The position numbers were made by a program, and so were the translations under genes. Below the pieces are notes generated by a model, which did no database searches, was not told the DNA's origin, and saw only the letters and a program-made list of their open reading frames with translations. Shown here in pieces: positions 1-10,654 of a stretch of DNA of 64,000 nt (the first letter of the stretch is position 1; each line of letters starts with the position of its first letter). The DNA is from Annona cherimola. Its lineage: Eukaryota > Streptophyta > Magnoliopsida > Magnoliales > Annonaceae. The DNA is taken from NCBI GenBank assembly GCA_030490835.1, contig CM059971.1, forward strand, positions 100,878,095-100,942,094, written 5' to 3'.

Positions 1-18
1 GGCTAAGTAATTTATATT

Positions 19-291
19 GGGTGTGTCGGAGAAGTAATAAACTTTTTAGATAAAAATTTTAAATAAAAGTTTCTAAAATGGAAGAATTTGATATGATATG
101 CTAGAAGGTAATGATGGTAAATAAAGATAATAAAATTAAAATTAATAGGTTAGTTGCATGCATAATTGTATAAAAGTGATTAAAATTTAGGGTAGTTGTA
201 GAAAAATATGTGAAGAAATAATTAAAAAATAGAAAATTTTTAATTTGAAAATTTTTAATTCAAAAAGTTCTAATGTTAAACAAAAATACCC
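19..291 (+). mobile_element. MITE, family A (GGGTGTGTTTGG-type ends)
   Basis: About 273 bp, starting GGGTGTGTCGG and ending near AAATACCC. The interior contains the phrases shared by the other family A copies in this window (a gtgatatgat-like block, AATAGGTTAGTTG, and gtagttgta followed by a gtgaagaaataattaaaaa-like block). It has no coding capacity. The ends resemble Tourist/PIF-Harbinger or similar MITEs, but I could not settle a target duplication. Confidence 0.6.
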
Positions 292-995
292 ATTATCTAT
301 TTTCTTTAAGAGTTATGATCTTATTAGTTTGTTAGCCTAGGCTAAAAATCCCCTTTTTTATTTTCTGGTTTTTTTTATAAAATTATTAATTTAGGTACAT
401 TCTATAAATTAAGTTTTACTTTTTCTTTAAGAGAAATAAACTAAATTTGACCGGATAATTGTATAAGAATATGTAAAGAAATAATTAAAAAATATGATAG
501 TTACGGAAGGTGAAAATTTTTAGTTTGAAAAATTTTAATGTTAAACAAACATACCCATTATATATTTTCTTTAAGAGTTATGATCTTATTAGTTTGTTAG
601 CCTAGGCTAAAAATCCCTTTTTTATTTTTTTATTTTTTTTATAAAATTGTTAATTTAGAAACATTCTATAAACTAAGTTTTATCTTTTCTTTGAGAGAAA
701 TAAACCAAATTTTACCAGGTAGTTGTATAAGAATATTTGAGAAATAACTAAAAAATAGTATATCTATGGATGTTGAAAAATTTTAAATTAAAAATTTTTT
801 AGTTCGAAAAATTCTAATGTTAAACACACATACCCATTATATATTTTCTTTACGAGTCATGATCTTATTAGTTAGTTAGCCTAGGCTAAAAATCCCATTT
901 TTTATTTCCCAATTTTTTTATAAAATTGTTAATTTAGGTATATTCTATAAACTAAGTTTTACCTTTTCTTGGCGAGAAATAAACCAAAATTTACC
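189..995. repeat. Three tandem units of about 262-280 bp
   Basis: Three diverged direct copies lie head to tail, about 189-450, 451-715 and 716-995. Each begins with a GTAGTTGTA-like block, passes through TACCCATTAT and TTAGCCTAGGCTAAAAATCCC, and ends in an AAATAAACCAAATTTTACC-like block. The first unit begins inside the 3' half of the family A MITE, so the array appears to have grown by tandem duplication of the MITE tail plus its flank. No gene is visible in 1-1880. Confidence 0.8.
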
Positions 996-1095
996 ATTTA
1001 TGAATGTGTATGTGTGTGTGTATTTTTGAATTTTTAATAGTGCTATAAAAAAACAAAAATGCTAAAAAAATGGGCCTGTTGGGCAGGCCTAACAG

Positions 1096-1145
1096 GAACA
1101 GCCCTCCTTTTTTTTTTTTTTTTTATAAAAAGAACAGCCCTCCTT
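1096..1145 (-). mobile_element. Poly(A) micro-insertion with 14-bp target duplication
   Basis: GAACAGCCCTCCTT occurs at 1096-1109 and again at 1132-1145, identical in 14 of 14 bases. Between the copies are only 22 nt: a T-tract followed by ATAAAAA. Read on the minus strand, that is a short head and a poly(A) tail. The structure fits a retroposition event that inserted almost nothing but a tail. Confidence 0.8.
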
Positions 1146-1883
1146 ATTTAACATATAAAATTTTCTTTTTCATATCATACTGGACTAAATCAGATGGATG
1201 AATTGACCTGTATATTCACCGTTCAACAGGATGGACTGCCAAGTCCAGTCCCAGTCTGTTTCTGATAACAGTGCATGGTAATAACAGATTGGCATGTACA
1301 CAAAGTGTCCTGCTGCACCAGATCCTGCCCAAAAGCACCTGAAATGGTGTTCTAGTTACTTTAAAAGTGAAGTACTACTTGGAGATAAACACGGAAGTAT
1401 TGTTACCAATCCATGTTAAAAAAACACCTGAAAGTCGGAATGCCAAACTAAATTAGCATTCATCTTATACCAAAGAACACCTAAGATCCAGCTACTCAGA
1501 ATAAGGTTTTTAGGAGCCTGGGGTCCTGATTATCAAATTTTGGAATTCCTTATGTTAGTAAGCATAGCCTTATACTTGTTTCATGGGAAAACTGTCTTCC
1601 AAATTTGAATCTGGGCCACCAAGGAAACAAACAGCTAGCCTTCTCATTGCTCCAAGTACACAATCTCTAATCAGAATGTTAGTTTTAATTCATTGTAGAT
1701 TAGATGATCAACAACCAAAAATCAACTCAGTAATATTTATGAAACCTGAATATCTGAACACGAATGATATGGCAATAACAATTTATGAGCGCCTGTATTA
1801 GAAGCAGAAACCATTTTATAGGTTCTACAAATAAAACAAGATTTACTATTCAGTACGCTAAACACCTTCCAAGTAATCCACTG

Positions 1884-1955
1884 TCCACAATGAGGGACGA
1901 ACTGCTGCACCAGATCATCTAACTGTCTGTCCTCCCCTTCACTGATGAAGTGGAT
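1884..1955 (-). pseudogene. Degenerate third copy of the kinase last exon
   Basis: The minus strand reads HFISEGEDRQLDDL then VQQFVPHCG, which aligns with the true last exon at 2280-2360 ([14 protein letters not shown] then AWQFMPHYH). The QFVPH ending is actually closer to the usual C-terminus of this kinase family. No in-phase AG acceptor stands at the expected exon start, so normal use as an alternative last exon is doubtful. It lies about 0.3 kb beyond the stop of the complete model. Confidence 0.65.
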
Positions 1956-2186
1956 ACAGGTTAACAAGCAAATAATGGCAAGGTAACAACTTTAAAAAGA
2001 AAAAAACGTAGGAATATTCTTGTAACATGACTAGGTCAATGATCTACGTTTTTTAATATCCCGAACTCATTGAAAACAGGATACCATAATTTCAGCAAAA
2101 CAAATGTACATGAAAGCGTAACATGTCACGTATGAGAGTTTACTCTTCATTGCACTGAACGCCTGTAGGAAATCAAATAATGCCAG

Positions 2187-2258
2187 CATGATCATGAGGT
2201 ATGAACTGTGCTCGACTTGCAAGGTGTTTGTTGTCTCCCTTAAGAAGCCATACAACAC
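2187..2258 (-). pseudogene. Degenerate second copy of the kinase last exon
   Basis: The minus strand reads VVWLLKGDNKHL, then AQFIPHDHA, parallel to [12 protein letters not shown] and WQFMPHYHR in the real last exon just upstream. The acceptor region is shifted by one base: splicing at the visible AG would give five residues and a stop. It is therefore a decayed tandem copy, or at most an alternative end that removes the normal C-terminus. Confidence 0.7.
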
Positions 2259-2279
2259 TATGAGCATCTTTCTAGGAAA

Positions 2280-5200
2280 TCAACGCCTATGATAATGAGG
2301 CATGAACTGCCATGCAAGTTCTTGTACACGTTGGTTGTCTCCTTCGAGAAACCGCACAACCTGTTTTAGTCATATTTATCAGCCCAAATTAGTATGCAAG
2401 CTACAAAGCAAATAAATGAGAGAAACTACAAATTGCTTGGTCCACATTATTGCAAATAAAAGAACTATAGTCTAAACCATTGCCATTCTAGGACGAATCA
2501 GAATTCCCACAATATGAAAAAGAAAAAGAGAAGAAAGGACTTGTTGCTCCTTTCCAGAAAATATTACCATTAGGTCAATACTAGATCATCAACATAGTGA
2601 TCATTGAACAATTTGATGCATCACAAAATTCCGTACAGTAGCAACAAAAAACATCAGTATTTATACTATACACAATGATTTGGTAAAATGATTGAGACCT
2701 TCATTGGGGCAGCACATGGATGGACAAGTTCTCTGAAGTATGATATCATAGGATCCAAATAGGGAAGCTAAATTCAAGAGGATGCATGAATCTCACATAT
2801 AATCCAACCATGCAGATGCAATGCTCCAATGATTAATTGTCCAGTGTATCAAAATGCACATCAGTTTAATATCTTGGACTATATTATTTAATTTCAAGTA
2901 TAAGGTCCTGGCCTTAATTAGTTACCTCAGCCATGGATGGGCGCATTTCAGGTTTTCTCCTTGTACACAAGTATGCTGCCTTGGCCATGTGATACAGCTC
3001 ATATGTGTCATAAGAGTCTCCAATACGTGGATCAATCAGATCATGTAAAGCAAGCTGTTCAATCAGTGGTTCTGCCTGAATTAGATCAGAAAAACAAACA
3101 TTCAGTATCATTCGATAGAAAGCCATGTGAGATCCAATCTAACTCAGAATAGAACAATTCATCTTCAGTGAAAGAAATCATAGAATAGGGGAATAATATC
3201 CCAAGATACCCTCGCAAAAAGCCTAACAAAGACACACCACACTTGTTAGTTTTCTTTTTCCAGAAGACTACTGTTCAATAGTCCAAGATCACCCACTCCA
3301 TCTATCAGATGGGCCCAAGATATATGAAATGGGTGATTAGATAGAGAAGTCCACAAATTTGTTTTTAACACATCTGCTGCAACCAATTATTAACAGGGAA
3401 TGACTTTTCAGCACATACAGAAACAATAAGCAGGACACATGATGGGCATCCTGCATAAATGGTACAGTACAATGTCTGGCATTCGTCTTTTGCACTTGAA
3501 GATGCTGCCTCAACTCTCAAGTGCGATAATTTCTTATTAAAAGATCTCAATAGCAACAAATTATGAGACTTTCATACCCATTGCACGAGAGACTGGTTTT
3601 GCTCTTCTTGATTGCCATTGATCACATTACGACCTGATATCAGCTGTAATAGAACAACTCCAAATGAATACACATCCGTCCGCACAGAAACAATACCATT
3701 TTCTGCATATTCTGGTGCGAGGTATCTGTCCAAGAGAAATACCAAAAAATGTTTTTTAAATAGATATAATGCCAGAACAAAAAGTAACTACAAGGTTGGT
3801 ACTCACCCCAATGTTCCAAGCACTCTTGTCTGAACAGGATCCTGATTTGTTTTCCATTTAGCAAGACCGAAGTCGCCAATCTATGAAAACCAAACTTTAA
3901 CATGAAAACATACTTAATGGATAACCTATCTGTATCCCGGAATTTGTTTTACAAACATGTTCAATGAGAACGAAAACAATTCATGTGCACAAATCATAAA
4001 ATCACAGAAAATAAAAGCTACCACAAGTCATATATTATCTGTTGTGGGACATGTTTTGCCGAAATGAAGTGCAGCAAAAAATAAATACTATGGATCTAGT
4101 TTCCACGATATCAGTTTGGAAGTTGGAACCAAAGATACATGGGTTCGGTGGCACAAAACAGCAGATCATGTCATTATCATCATAAAAGCTTATTGCAGTT
4201 ATCAACTTACTGCTTGGATGCCCAGGCAGATGATGTGGGTGTGTGTAGAGTAGTGTGAGTGGGAGGTCCAAGGTTCAAATGTTGGATAAAAACAGTGGCC
4301 TCATTACCCTATCCCCAGAGTACACCTCCATCAGGTGCCTAGTTATCCAAGATAGGTGACACAATAAAAAAAAATAAAAAAAATTGTCGCTACTAGCTAT
4401 CAGTATCATAACTCCAATCAAATATCAGGTTTTGAAAATGATAGATTACCAAGATGCCTTGATAAAAACAAAAAGAACGGACTGCATTACAAGCATAGGT
4501 GGAGCTATGAATTAAAACCCTAGAAGTAAGTGAACCACAAAATTACATAACTAGAAAAGAACTCCAATAATGGCTTTACCCGAGCCAACTGAAGGAAAAT
4601 AATTTATACATCTGCACAAATTTTTGCTATGTACAGGAGGTGAGCTATTCTGATATTTCAATTCATTCATGGGAAAATGGAAAGAATATGGGACATGCTT
4701 CTATTGCAAAAGAAAGCAACTGACAGAGAACAGTTGTTGAATATCAATTTTACCATGGGAACAAAATCATGAGTGAGCAGTATATTGCTAGGACGCAGGT
4801 CCCTATGAATAATTGGACATCCACGGCATTCTTCATGTAGAAAACGCAATCCTTTGGCTGTTCCAATTGCAATAGTATGTCTTTGGTGCCACTCAAGCGT
4901 AGGAGCTGATTCATCTAATAGCATTTTTGAAAGACAAAAAGAAAAAGGCATCAACCGGTTAAAAAAATGGAATAGATCATACCATGTTTATATTTATAAA
5001 AGCAATCAATTCCTGAAGCACAACAAACATTTTCTATGATCAATGTTTCAGACTCAGACAATAACTTACTCAACAAATGCCAATCCAGAGACCTGTTGCA
5101 GATATATTCATACACCAAAACATTATTGTTTTCTTTGGAAGAGTAACCCAACAGCATCACAATATTCTTGTGCCGTGCGAAGCTTAGGACAAATACTTCA

Positions 5201-8200
5201 GAATGAAATTCTTTGAAACCTTGTGAACTAGCCTCTTTCCGTAGCTTTGCTGCAATAACCTGTCCATCTTTAAGTTGACCTCTATAAACATGACCAAAAC
5301 CACCTTCACCTAGCAAGTTCTCTCTTGAGAAATCTGATGTGGCAGCTTGGATATCTGAAAATTTGAATCTCATTGACTCCTTGATATACAGTACAGTCCT
5401 CAGTCCGCAACCAGCACACAGAACTGGTCTCTCTGAAGACTCGCTTGAATTTCTATATTCTATCTCGAAATTTTTCTCTGGCCAACATAAAAGTAAAAAG
5501 CCTTTTCAGCCGAAGTAACCACCTCAAAACTAAACAATGGAATAGTGCAAATTAATTCTGTTAATTTCTTCCACACAAAAAAAAATGCTTTATGTGATAT
5601 TTGAGTATGCTTATTTTCATACAATCCATTGCGTGTCAACTTTGCAAGTCCAGTGTTTTGCATATGCAGAGGGGTGTAGAAAAAGCAGACCCAATTGCAG
5701 GCAGACCACCTACTAAAAGGAAAATGGATTTTTGAATAAAACCTCTTGGCAGCCTGATTCAGTCTCTGTGTGCGGGTGTGTGTCTGCGTGTTGCTAATAG
5801 ATGAATTAACACAAAAAATTTCACCAGGGGCCATTCATGATAAACCAATCTTTTACAGAGCTTATGTCTTGGTTATGTGGCTCATTAGAACATATGCACC
5901 ATAGCACATGCAATGTTTTGTACCCATACACCACTAAAAGCAATGAAATTTTAGAAATGATTAATACACTTCAAAAAACGAAACTAACAATGAATTCATA
6001 TTCAATTGCATGCTTCAGATTCATCAAAAAAAAAAAAAAAAATGCATGCTGCAGAAGGAAACCTATCCTCACCATTTGAATAAAAGCTGGGATCTTCTTG
6101 TTGCCTGTTTCTAAATGAAGAGGCCAAGTTGCGTTTAAAGACATCAGATGTTTCTTGGGAAGAACAAGAGGCACTATAGCTTCCACAAGAAATAACAGAC
6201 TGCTCGTAATTTAAACTAACTTCAGCACTTGACATGGACTCAATTGATTTTGATCGTGAATAAAATTTCTCTACGTCTGCTTCTGTAACATCTATATCCT
6301 TTGTAGTTTCAAAAGTAGTATTGAGCACTTTCACACGTAGACTATCCTCAATTACTGCGAGTTTGCATGGTGATTTTGCCCGATAGAACTTACTGTCCCT
6401 TCTAAGATTCCTGTTAATATTCAGGGGAAAATCAAGTCAAGGTGAGAAAGGGCCAAGTATAACAAAAGAAAGAGGGGGGGAAATACTACGTTGTGAATTC
6501 ATTATCAGAAAAAAAACTAGTAAGACAAAAAGTCTACCCTACTAGTCTAGTGTGGATGATGAATTCTTTCTGGGAAATAAGAAAACTAAAGATTAAAAAA
6601 GATAAGAAAAAATGGCAACAAGAAAATGAAAGATACGTTAGCACAGACATTATTCAAGAATTTTTTTTTTTTTTTTTCACAATTGATGTTAAAGACAAGA
6701 TTCTCAAAGACAAATTATGCAATGCTTGTGCGCACAACAGAAAAAATAAACCTGGGTTCATTTTTCAGTTGCTCAAAGACAATAAAAAATGGATAAGGTT
6801 TGGTTCCAATACCAAGAATTTATTATTGACATGTTGAATCGACATATTCAAAAGGTGCTTGACAGGTATTTTTCATTAATGACTGAATTGAGGGTCTCCT
6901 GGTCACTCCCATAAAAATCTCATTTCGTTGAATAAACTTTCCCAGTTCTATAGTTTAGAATTTTACAACTGTATATATGTTTACTTGCTCCTCATGTGAC
7001 CATGTGAGGCTGCTGAATGACGGAAAAACAAATGTTTTTAACTATCTACAGCTTTAGACACTCACAAAACCAAAGAAGCCAGATTCAGAATTATAACACA
7101 TTGAAAGTAACAGTATTCTACACAGGCTATTAATCCATGCATAAATCTAGATCTTCTCTAATTTTTTCAACCACTCTGAAATTACACGAGTAACATTTGG
7201 ATTTCTTCTTGCACATATTTAGAATATGCCACTAATCTATATGGAGCACATTGAACATGAACATAGAACCCATAATGGATTTCAAAGCAGCGTACATTGT
7301 AGGGTCCGAGATATTTTACACGTGATCCACTTGATCCATTGAGTAAGGCCATCGTACATGTAAAATATAAGCTTGGTTGACAAGAACTTCATCTATTTGG
7401 TTCAACAGAAAAGAAAATGAAAGAGATGGAATTTTTGTTAACAGTACAGGGAATATTTTATCTGTAAAATGAAACAAAACATCAACAGAAAAGTGAGATT
7501 CTAAAAACAGGAATGATGATTAAATGTTTTCATTAGTTTCATTTCTACTTCAAGCGGCTCTTAAGAATCATCTCCAATTAGAGGGCCTCGCAAAACATAC
7601 AAACTTTTTTCGAAACAGCTATATGAGCTGAGCAGCAACTCTGTGAACTGAAAAACATAAGAAGGAAATATACCTATCGAGTATGAGCCAAGTCGCTTTA
7701 CAAGATGCAACCTCTTGCAAAATGATTTTATTGATTGGAACTCCAGCAGTAATTTTGACCTCAATTTCAATCTAATGCACGAGATAAGGGAGTCTTAGAT
7801 TATTGACAAAAAACTGGGCACAAATGGAAAGGGAAACTTAAGCACAGTAAACAGTATATTTGAATGTGCTCATCAAAGTCATAAGATCTGCTCATCAATC
7901 CTCTTTCAATGTGCTCTACAACTCATGGTAGAGTTGAATGAGATAAGCAAGTTAAATAATAGAAAAATAGCAGAAGATTCCATTTTCAAAGTATGTGATC
8001 TTCCAGGTTTCAAAAAAAGTTTCCAATCTGTGCAGTCAGCCCTCTCTCATCTGTTATCATGCTGTCTATTTCGTGGTAGAGGATCTGGACTATAACATCT
8101 ATGCGCTTTTTCAGGTTCTCGGATTAATGAATGCACTCAGAAGTTTCAAAGACATGCATCTTAGAAGCTTAAATTGAAATCTGAAGGTTCACCTGCCAGT

Positions 8201-9062
8201 TAATTAAAAAAGCCCATGCCAGCAAAGGTATCAAAACCGTAGATCAGATACAGGATAATTACCCCTTCATATTCACATTGTTTTGCACTTTTTTTAAGCA
8301 TGCTCGCCCACGCATCAACTTTCTTCAGAACTCCTTCTTCCAGTGCACGATCGTTCGGCCCGAGAAAAGAACTAGCACTTATTTTGGTGTAATACCCCAC
8401 TGAAGTAACAAAAACCAGGACCACTATAAGAAGATTAGCACTAACGTTATGCAAGCAAAAGCATCTAACATGAGAGAATCGTTAATATCTATTGACTATC
8501 CTTGGTCGACGACTTTGTAGTTTATATACATGCACTGCTTTTTTTCACTATTGCACTCAACTAACATTTCCAGCCAATTTATGTTTCTGTTTGCACAATG
8601 TTCTGCAATATCTAGTGTCTGTGGAGCTTTAGAACCTTGCAAAGTTCTTTTTTTTTTTTTTTTGTCCTGATCAGAGCATTTTATTGTGTCCTTCTTTGAA
8701 CATAGAGAAAAGAACATCACTGAAAAATCATAGGCCGACCAAATGGTCTATCTATCTTTTCAAAAGAACATGCACAGGTTGAGAGCACGACAAAGATCAT
8801 CTTTTCAAATGCACATATCGTCTTCAAGTGATGGCTTAATATAGAAGCTGGATTGAAGAAGACGATGAAGAGAGTGCTGACTAGGGTGGCGGAGAGAATG
8901 CAAAACGCCGAACACCAGGACCGTGTCGCCGCTGCTGAGGATGTCTCCTCTGAGCCGGATGTCATCGACGACGCGCTGCAGCTCGTTCTCTTTGAGGTCT
9001 TTGTTCGCGTCGAACGCCACCACCACGTGGGAATGCAGCAACATCGGCGGATTATTGTCCAT
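2280..9062 (-). CDS. Receptor-like cytoplasmic kinase with N-terminal USP-like domain
   Basis: Coding exons in order: 9062-8882, 8399-8263, 7771-7674, 6410-6073, 5477-5070, 4914-4754, 3880-3807, 3725-3578, 3075-2926, 2360-2280. All have GT-AG borders and consistent phases, giving 591 aa. Residues 1 to about 150 resemble the USP-like domain of the family annotated as 'inactive protein kinase SELMODRAFT_444075-like' ([22 protein letters not shown]). A serine-rich linker follows, then CAGCG, and a kinase domain from about residue 287. Visible kinase elements are GEGGFG at 308-313, lysine 329 (AAK), HRD at 424-426, DFG at 444-446 and APE at 469-471, so the catalytic residues are present despite the family name. 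I see no signal peptide or membrane segment, so it probably acts in the cytoplasm, perhaps membrane-associated. The start is the only ATG that opens the USP-like domain. Its substrate is unknown. Introns hold a SINE candidate and one poly(A) micro-insertion. Confidence 0.9.
4212..4384 (+). mobile_element. Candidate tRNA-derived SINE in kinase intron 6
   Basis: About 170 bp, with a box-B-like GGTTCAAATGTTGG near 4273, a weak box-A-like stretch about 50 nt before it, and an A-rich tail (AATAAAAAAAAATAAAAAAAA) at the end. Orientation is opposite to the host gene. I found no convincing target duplication, so it may be old or truncated. Confidence 0.45.
6007..6055 (+). mobile_element. Poly(A) micro-insertion in kinase intron 4
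   Basis: TGCATGCTTCAGA (6007-6019) and TGCATGCTGCAGA (6043-6055) flank a 23-nt insert that is TTCATC followed by an A-tract. The copies match at 12 of 13 positions. The insert begins about 30 nt inside the intron from the exon 4 donor (6072/6071), placing a long U-tract just downstream of the 5' splice site of the minus-strand transcript. Confidence 0.8.
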
Positions 9063-9689
9063 TGCTGGCTGCGGCGGTGATGGAGGTGGTGGGAACTGGG
9101 AACTAGTTAATTAATTTACGCGACGGAATCGAAGATAGATGATGGAATGTAGACGGAGACGTGGAAGGTGGACTTCTTGGCATATGTGTGGGGGATGGGG
9201 AAGAAGGGTGCAATGCTATTTGTACTGTGGGACGTGGTGGTTGGTTGACGTCGGACGAGGAGTTGGTCTGGACGGGAGTACGGGAGTGAAAAATGATGAT
9301 ATGAGAAAAGGGAGTTAACCAATCGATACAATTTGGTCTTGCTTGGAATTCTCGTTTTCAGCCATGATTTTTTAAAAAGAAAGAAAGAAATAAAAAAATG
9401 CTATGGAGAATTGGAGATCCGAATGTTGAGGATATTCCCTGGGTCCGAGCTCGCGGAGCTCCGCAGGACGGGAGATAAAAACAAACAAAGAAACCGAGCC
9501 GACGGATTTTGAAAAGGCCCCTGAACAGTGTGTAGTGTAGAGGATACGGACACAGACAGAGAGAGGCGGGCGCGCTCGGCGGCAGGCGCAGCAGGCTGCC
9601 GTTCCAAGTTCCAAAACGTGGCTGCACAGGCACGAACGCCTGAGTTTCCCATCTTTTTACTTGCGGCAGCTAATTTGTCTGAGAGCTCA

Positions 9690-10140
9690 TCAATTAAAAG
9701 AAAATAAAATAATACAACTAATGAAAATAATGATAAAAAATAAATAAATTACGTGTACGGATAGTTGCGTATAAATAATTAAAAAGTAGAATAGTTGTAT
9801 CGAAAAACGTAAATAATAATAATAAAATACGATAATTGTGAAGAGTATTTGATTAAAAACTTTTGTGCATAAACAAATGCACTCTTGAATTCCGATCTCA
9901 TTAAGAGTTGGGGTATAATTTGGGTCAAGTGGGGTTTTATCTTATTCTTATTCTATCTTTTAGAAACCTTATTTTATCTTATTTTATTTTAGATCAGTTT
10001 CAACTTGGATTCCAAATTAGTTCTCAGAGAAAACTTTTAGAAATACACTACATCATTTTAAATTCATCAGTTTAAACTTAACTATATTAACCTAAAAATC
10101 ATTCTTTTAAGCATGAACTTGATTAAACATTTATAGTAAA
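9690..10140. repeat. Direct repeat, copy 1 (partner at 13376-13790)
   Basis: From about 9776 to 10135 this tracks the sequence at 13378-13775, sharing GAGTATTTGATTAAAAACTT, CACTCTTGAATTCCGATC and AATACACTACATCATT, with clear divergence and one extra block in copy 2. The first 90 bp resemble the 3' half of the family A MITE. No coding sequence is seen. The upstream 9063-9690 is the 5' flank of the kinase gene. Confidence 0.8.
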
Positions 10141-10501
10141 TTTTTTATTAATAACCAAGTTGATAAAAACGAATAAGATTATATAGAAGTGGAACTTTAT
10201 GGGAGTGGAACTCGTGTACAAATGGTCAGAAATCGACCACTGTAAATAGGTGAAAAATCTAGGAGAAATCATAATTTTGAAGTTTAGTTTCTAAAATTTT
10301 GTTAATTTTTATTTCCTTGCTTCATCAATATTTTAAAATTATCTCTCATTTTTAGTTTTTATTTGGATATTCTATTTTTATAGGCCATTTATTCATTTAA
10401 ATATCATTTTCGTGAAAGATGGGTGAAATTTCAAATTCAGTTTGGCTTGCGAAGGGCGAAGTTGCTTGGTAAATCAAGTGCGGTTCAATAATTACCCTAT
10501 T

Positions 10502-10654
10502 CAATTTGGGAATAGATAAAACTTTTGATAAAAAGTTTTAGAAAGTAAAAGTTATATGATGTGATATGATAAGGGCAGTGATGAGAGTAAAGAAAATAAA
10601 GTTAAAATAGATAGATTCGTTGTATGGATAGTTGTCTAGAAATGATTGAAAAGT
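10502..10654 (+). mobile_element. MITE family A, left part (split by the Mutator-like element)
   Basis: Starts at about TTTGGGAATAG and contains the family blocks GATGTGATATGATAAGGG and AAATAGATAGATTCG. It breaks off exactly at the 9-bp target site TTGAAAAGT. The right part resumes at 13226. Joined, the two give about 259 bp, the normal family size. Confidence 0.8.
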
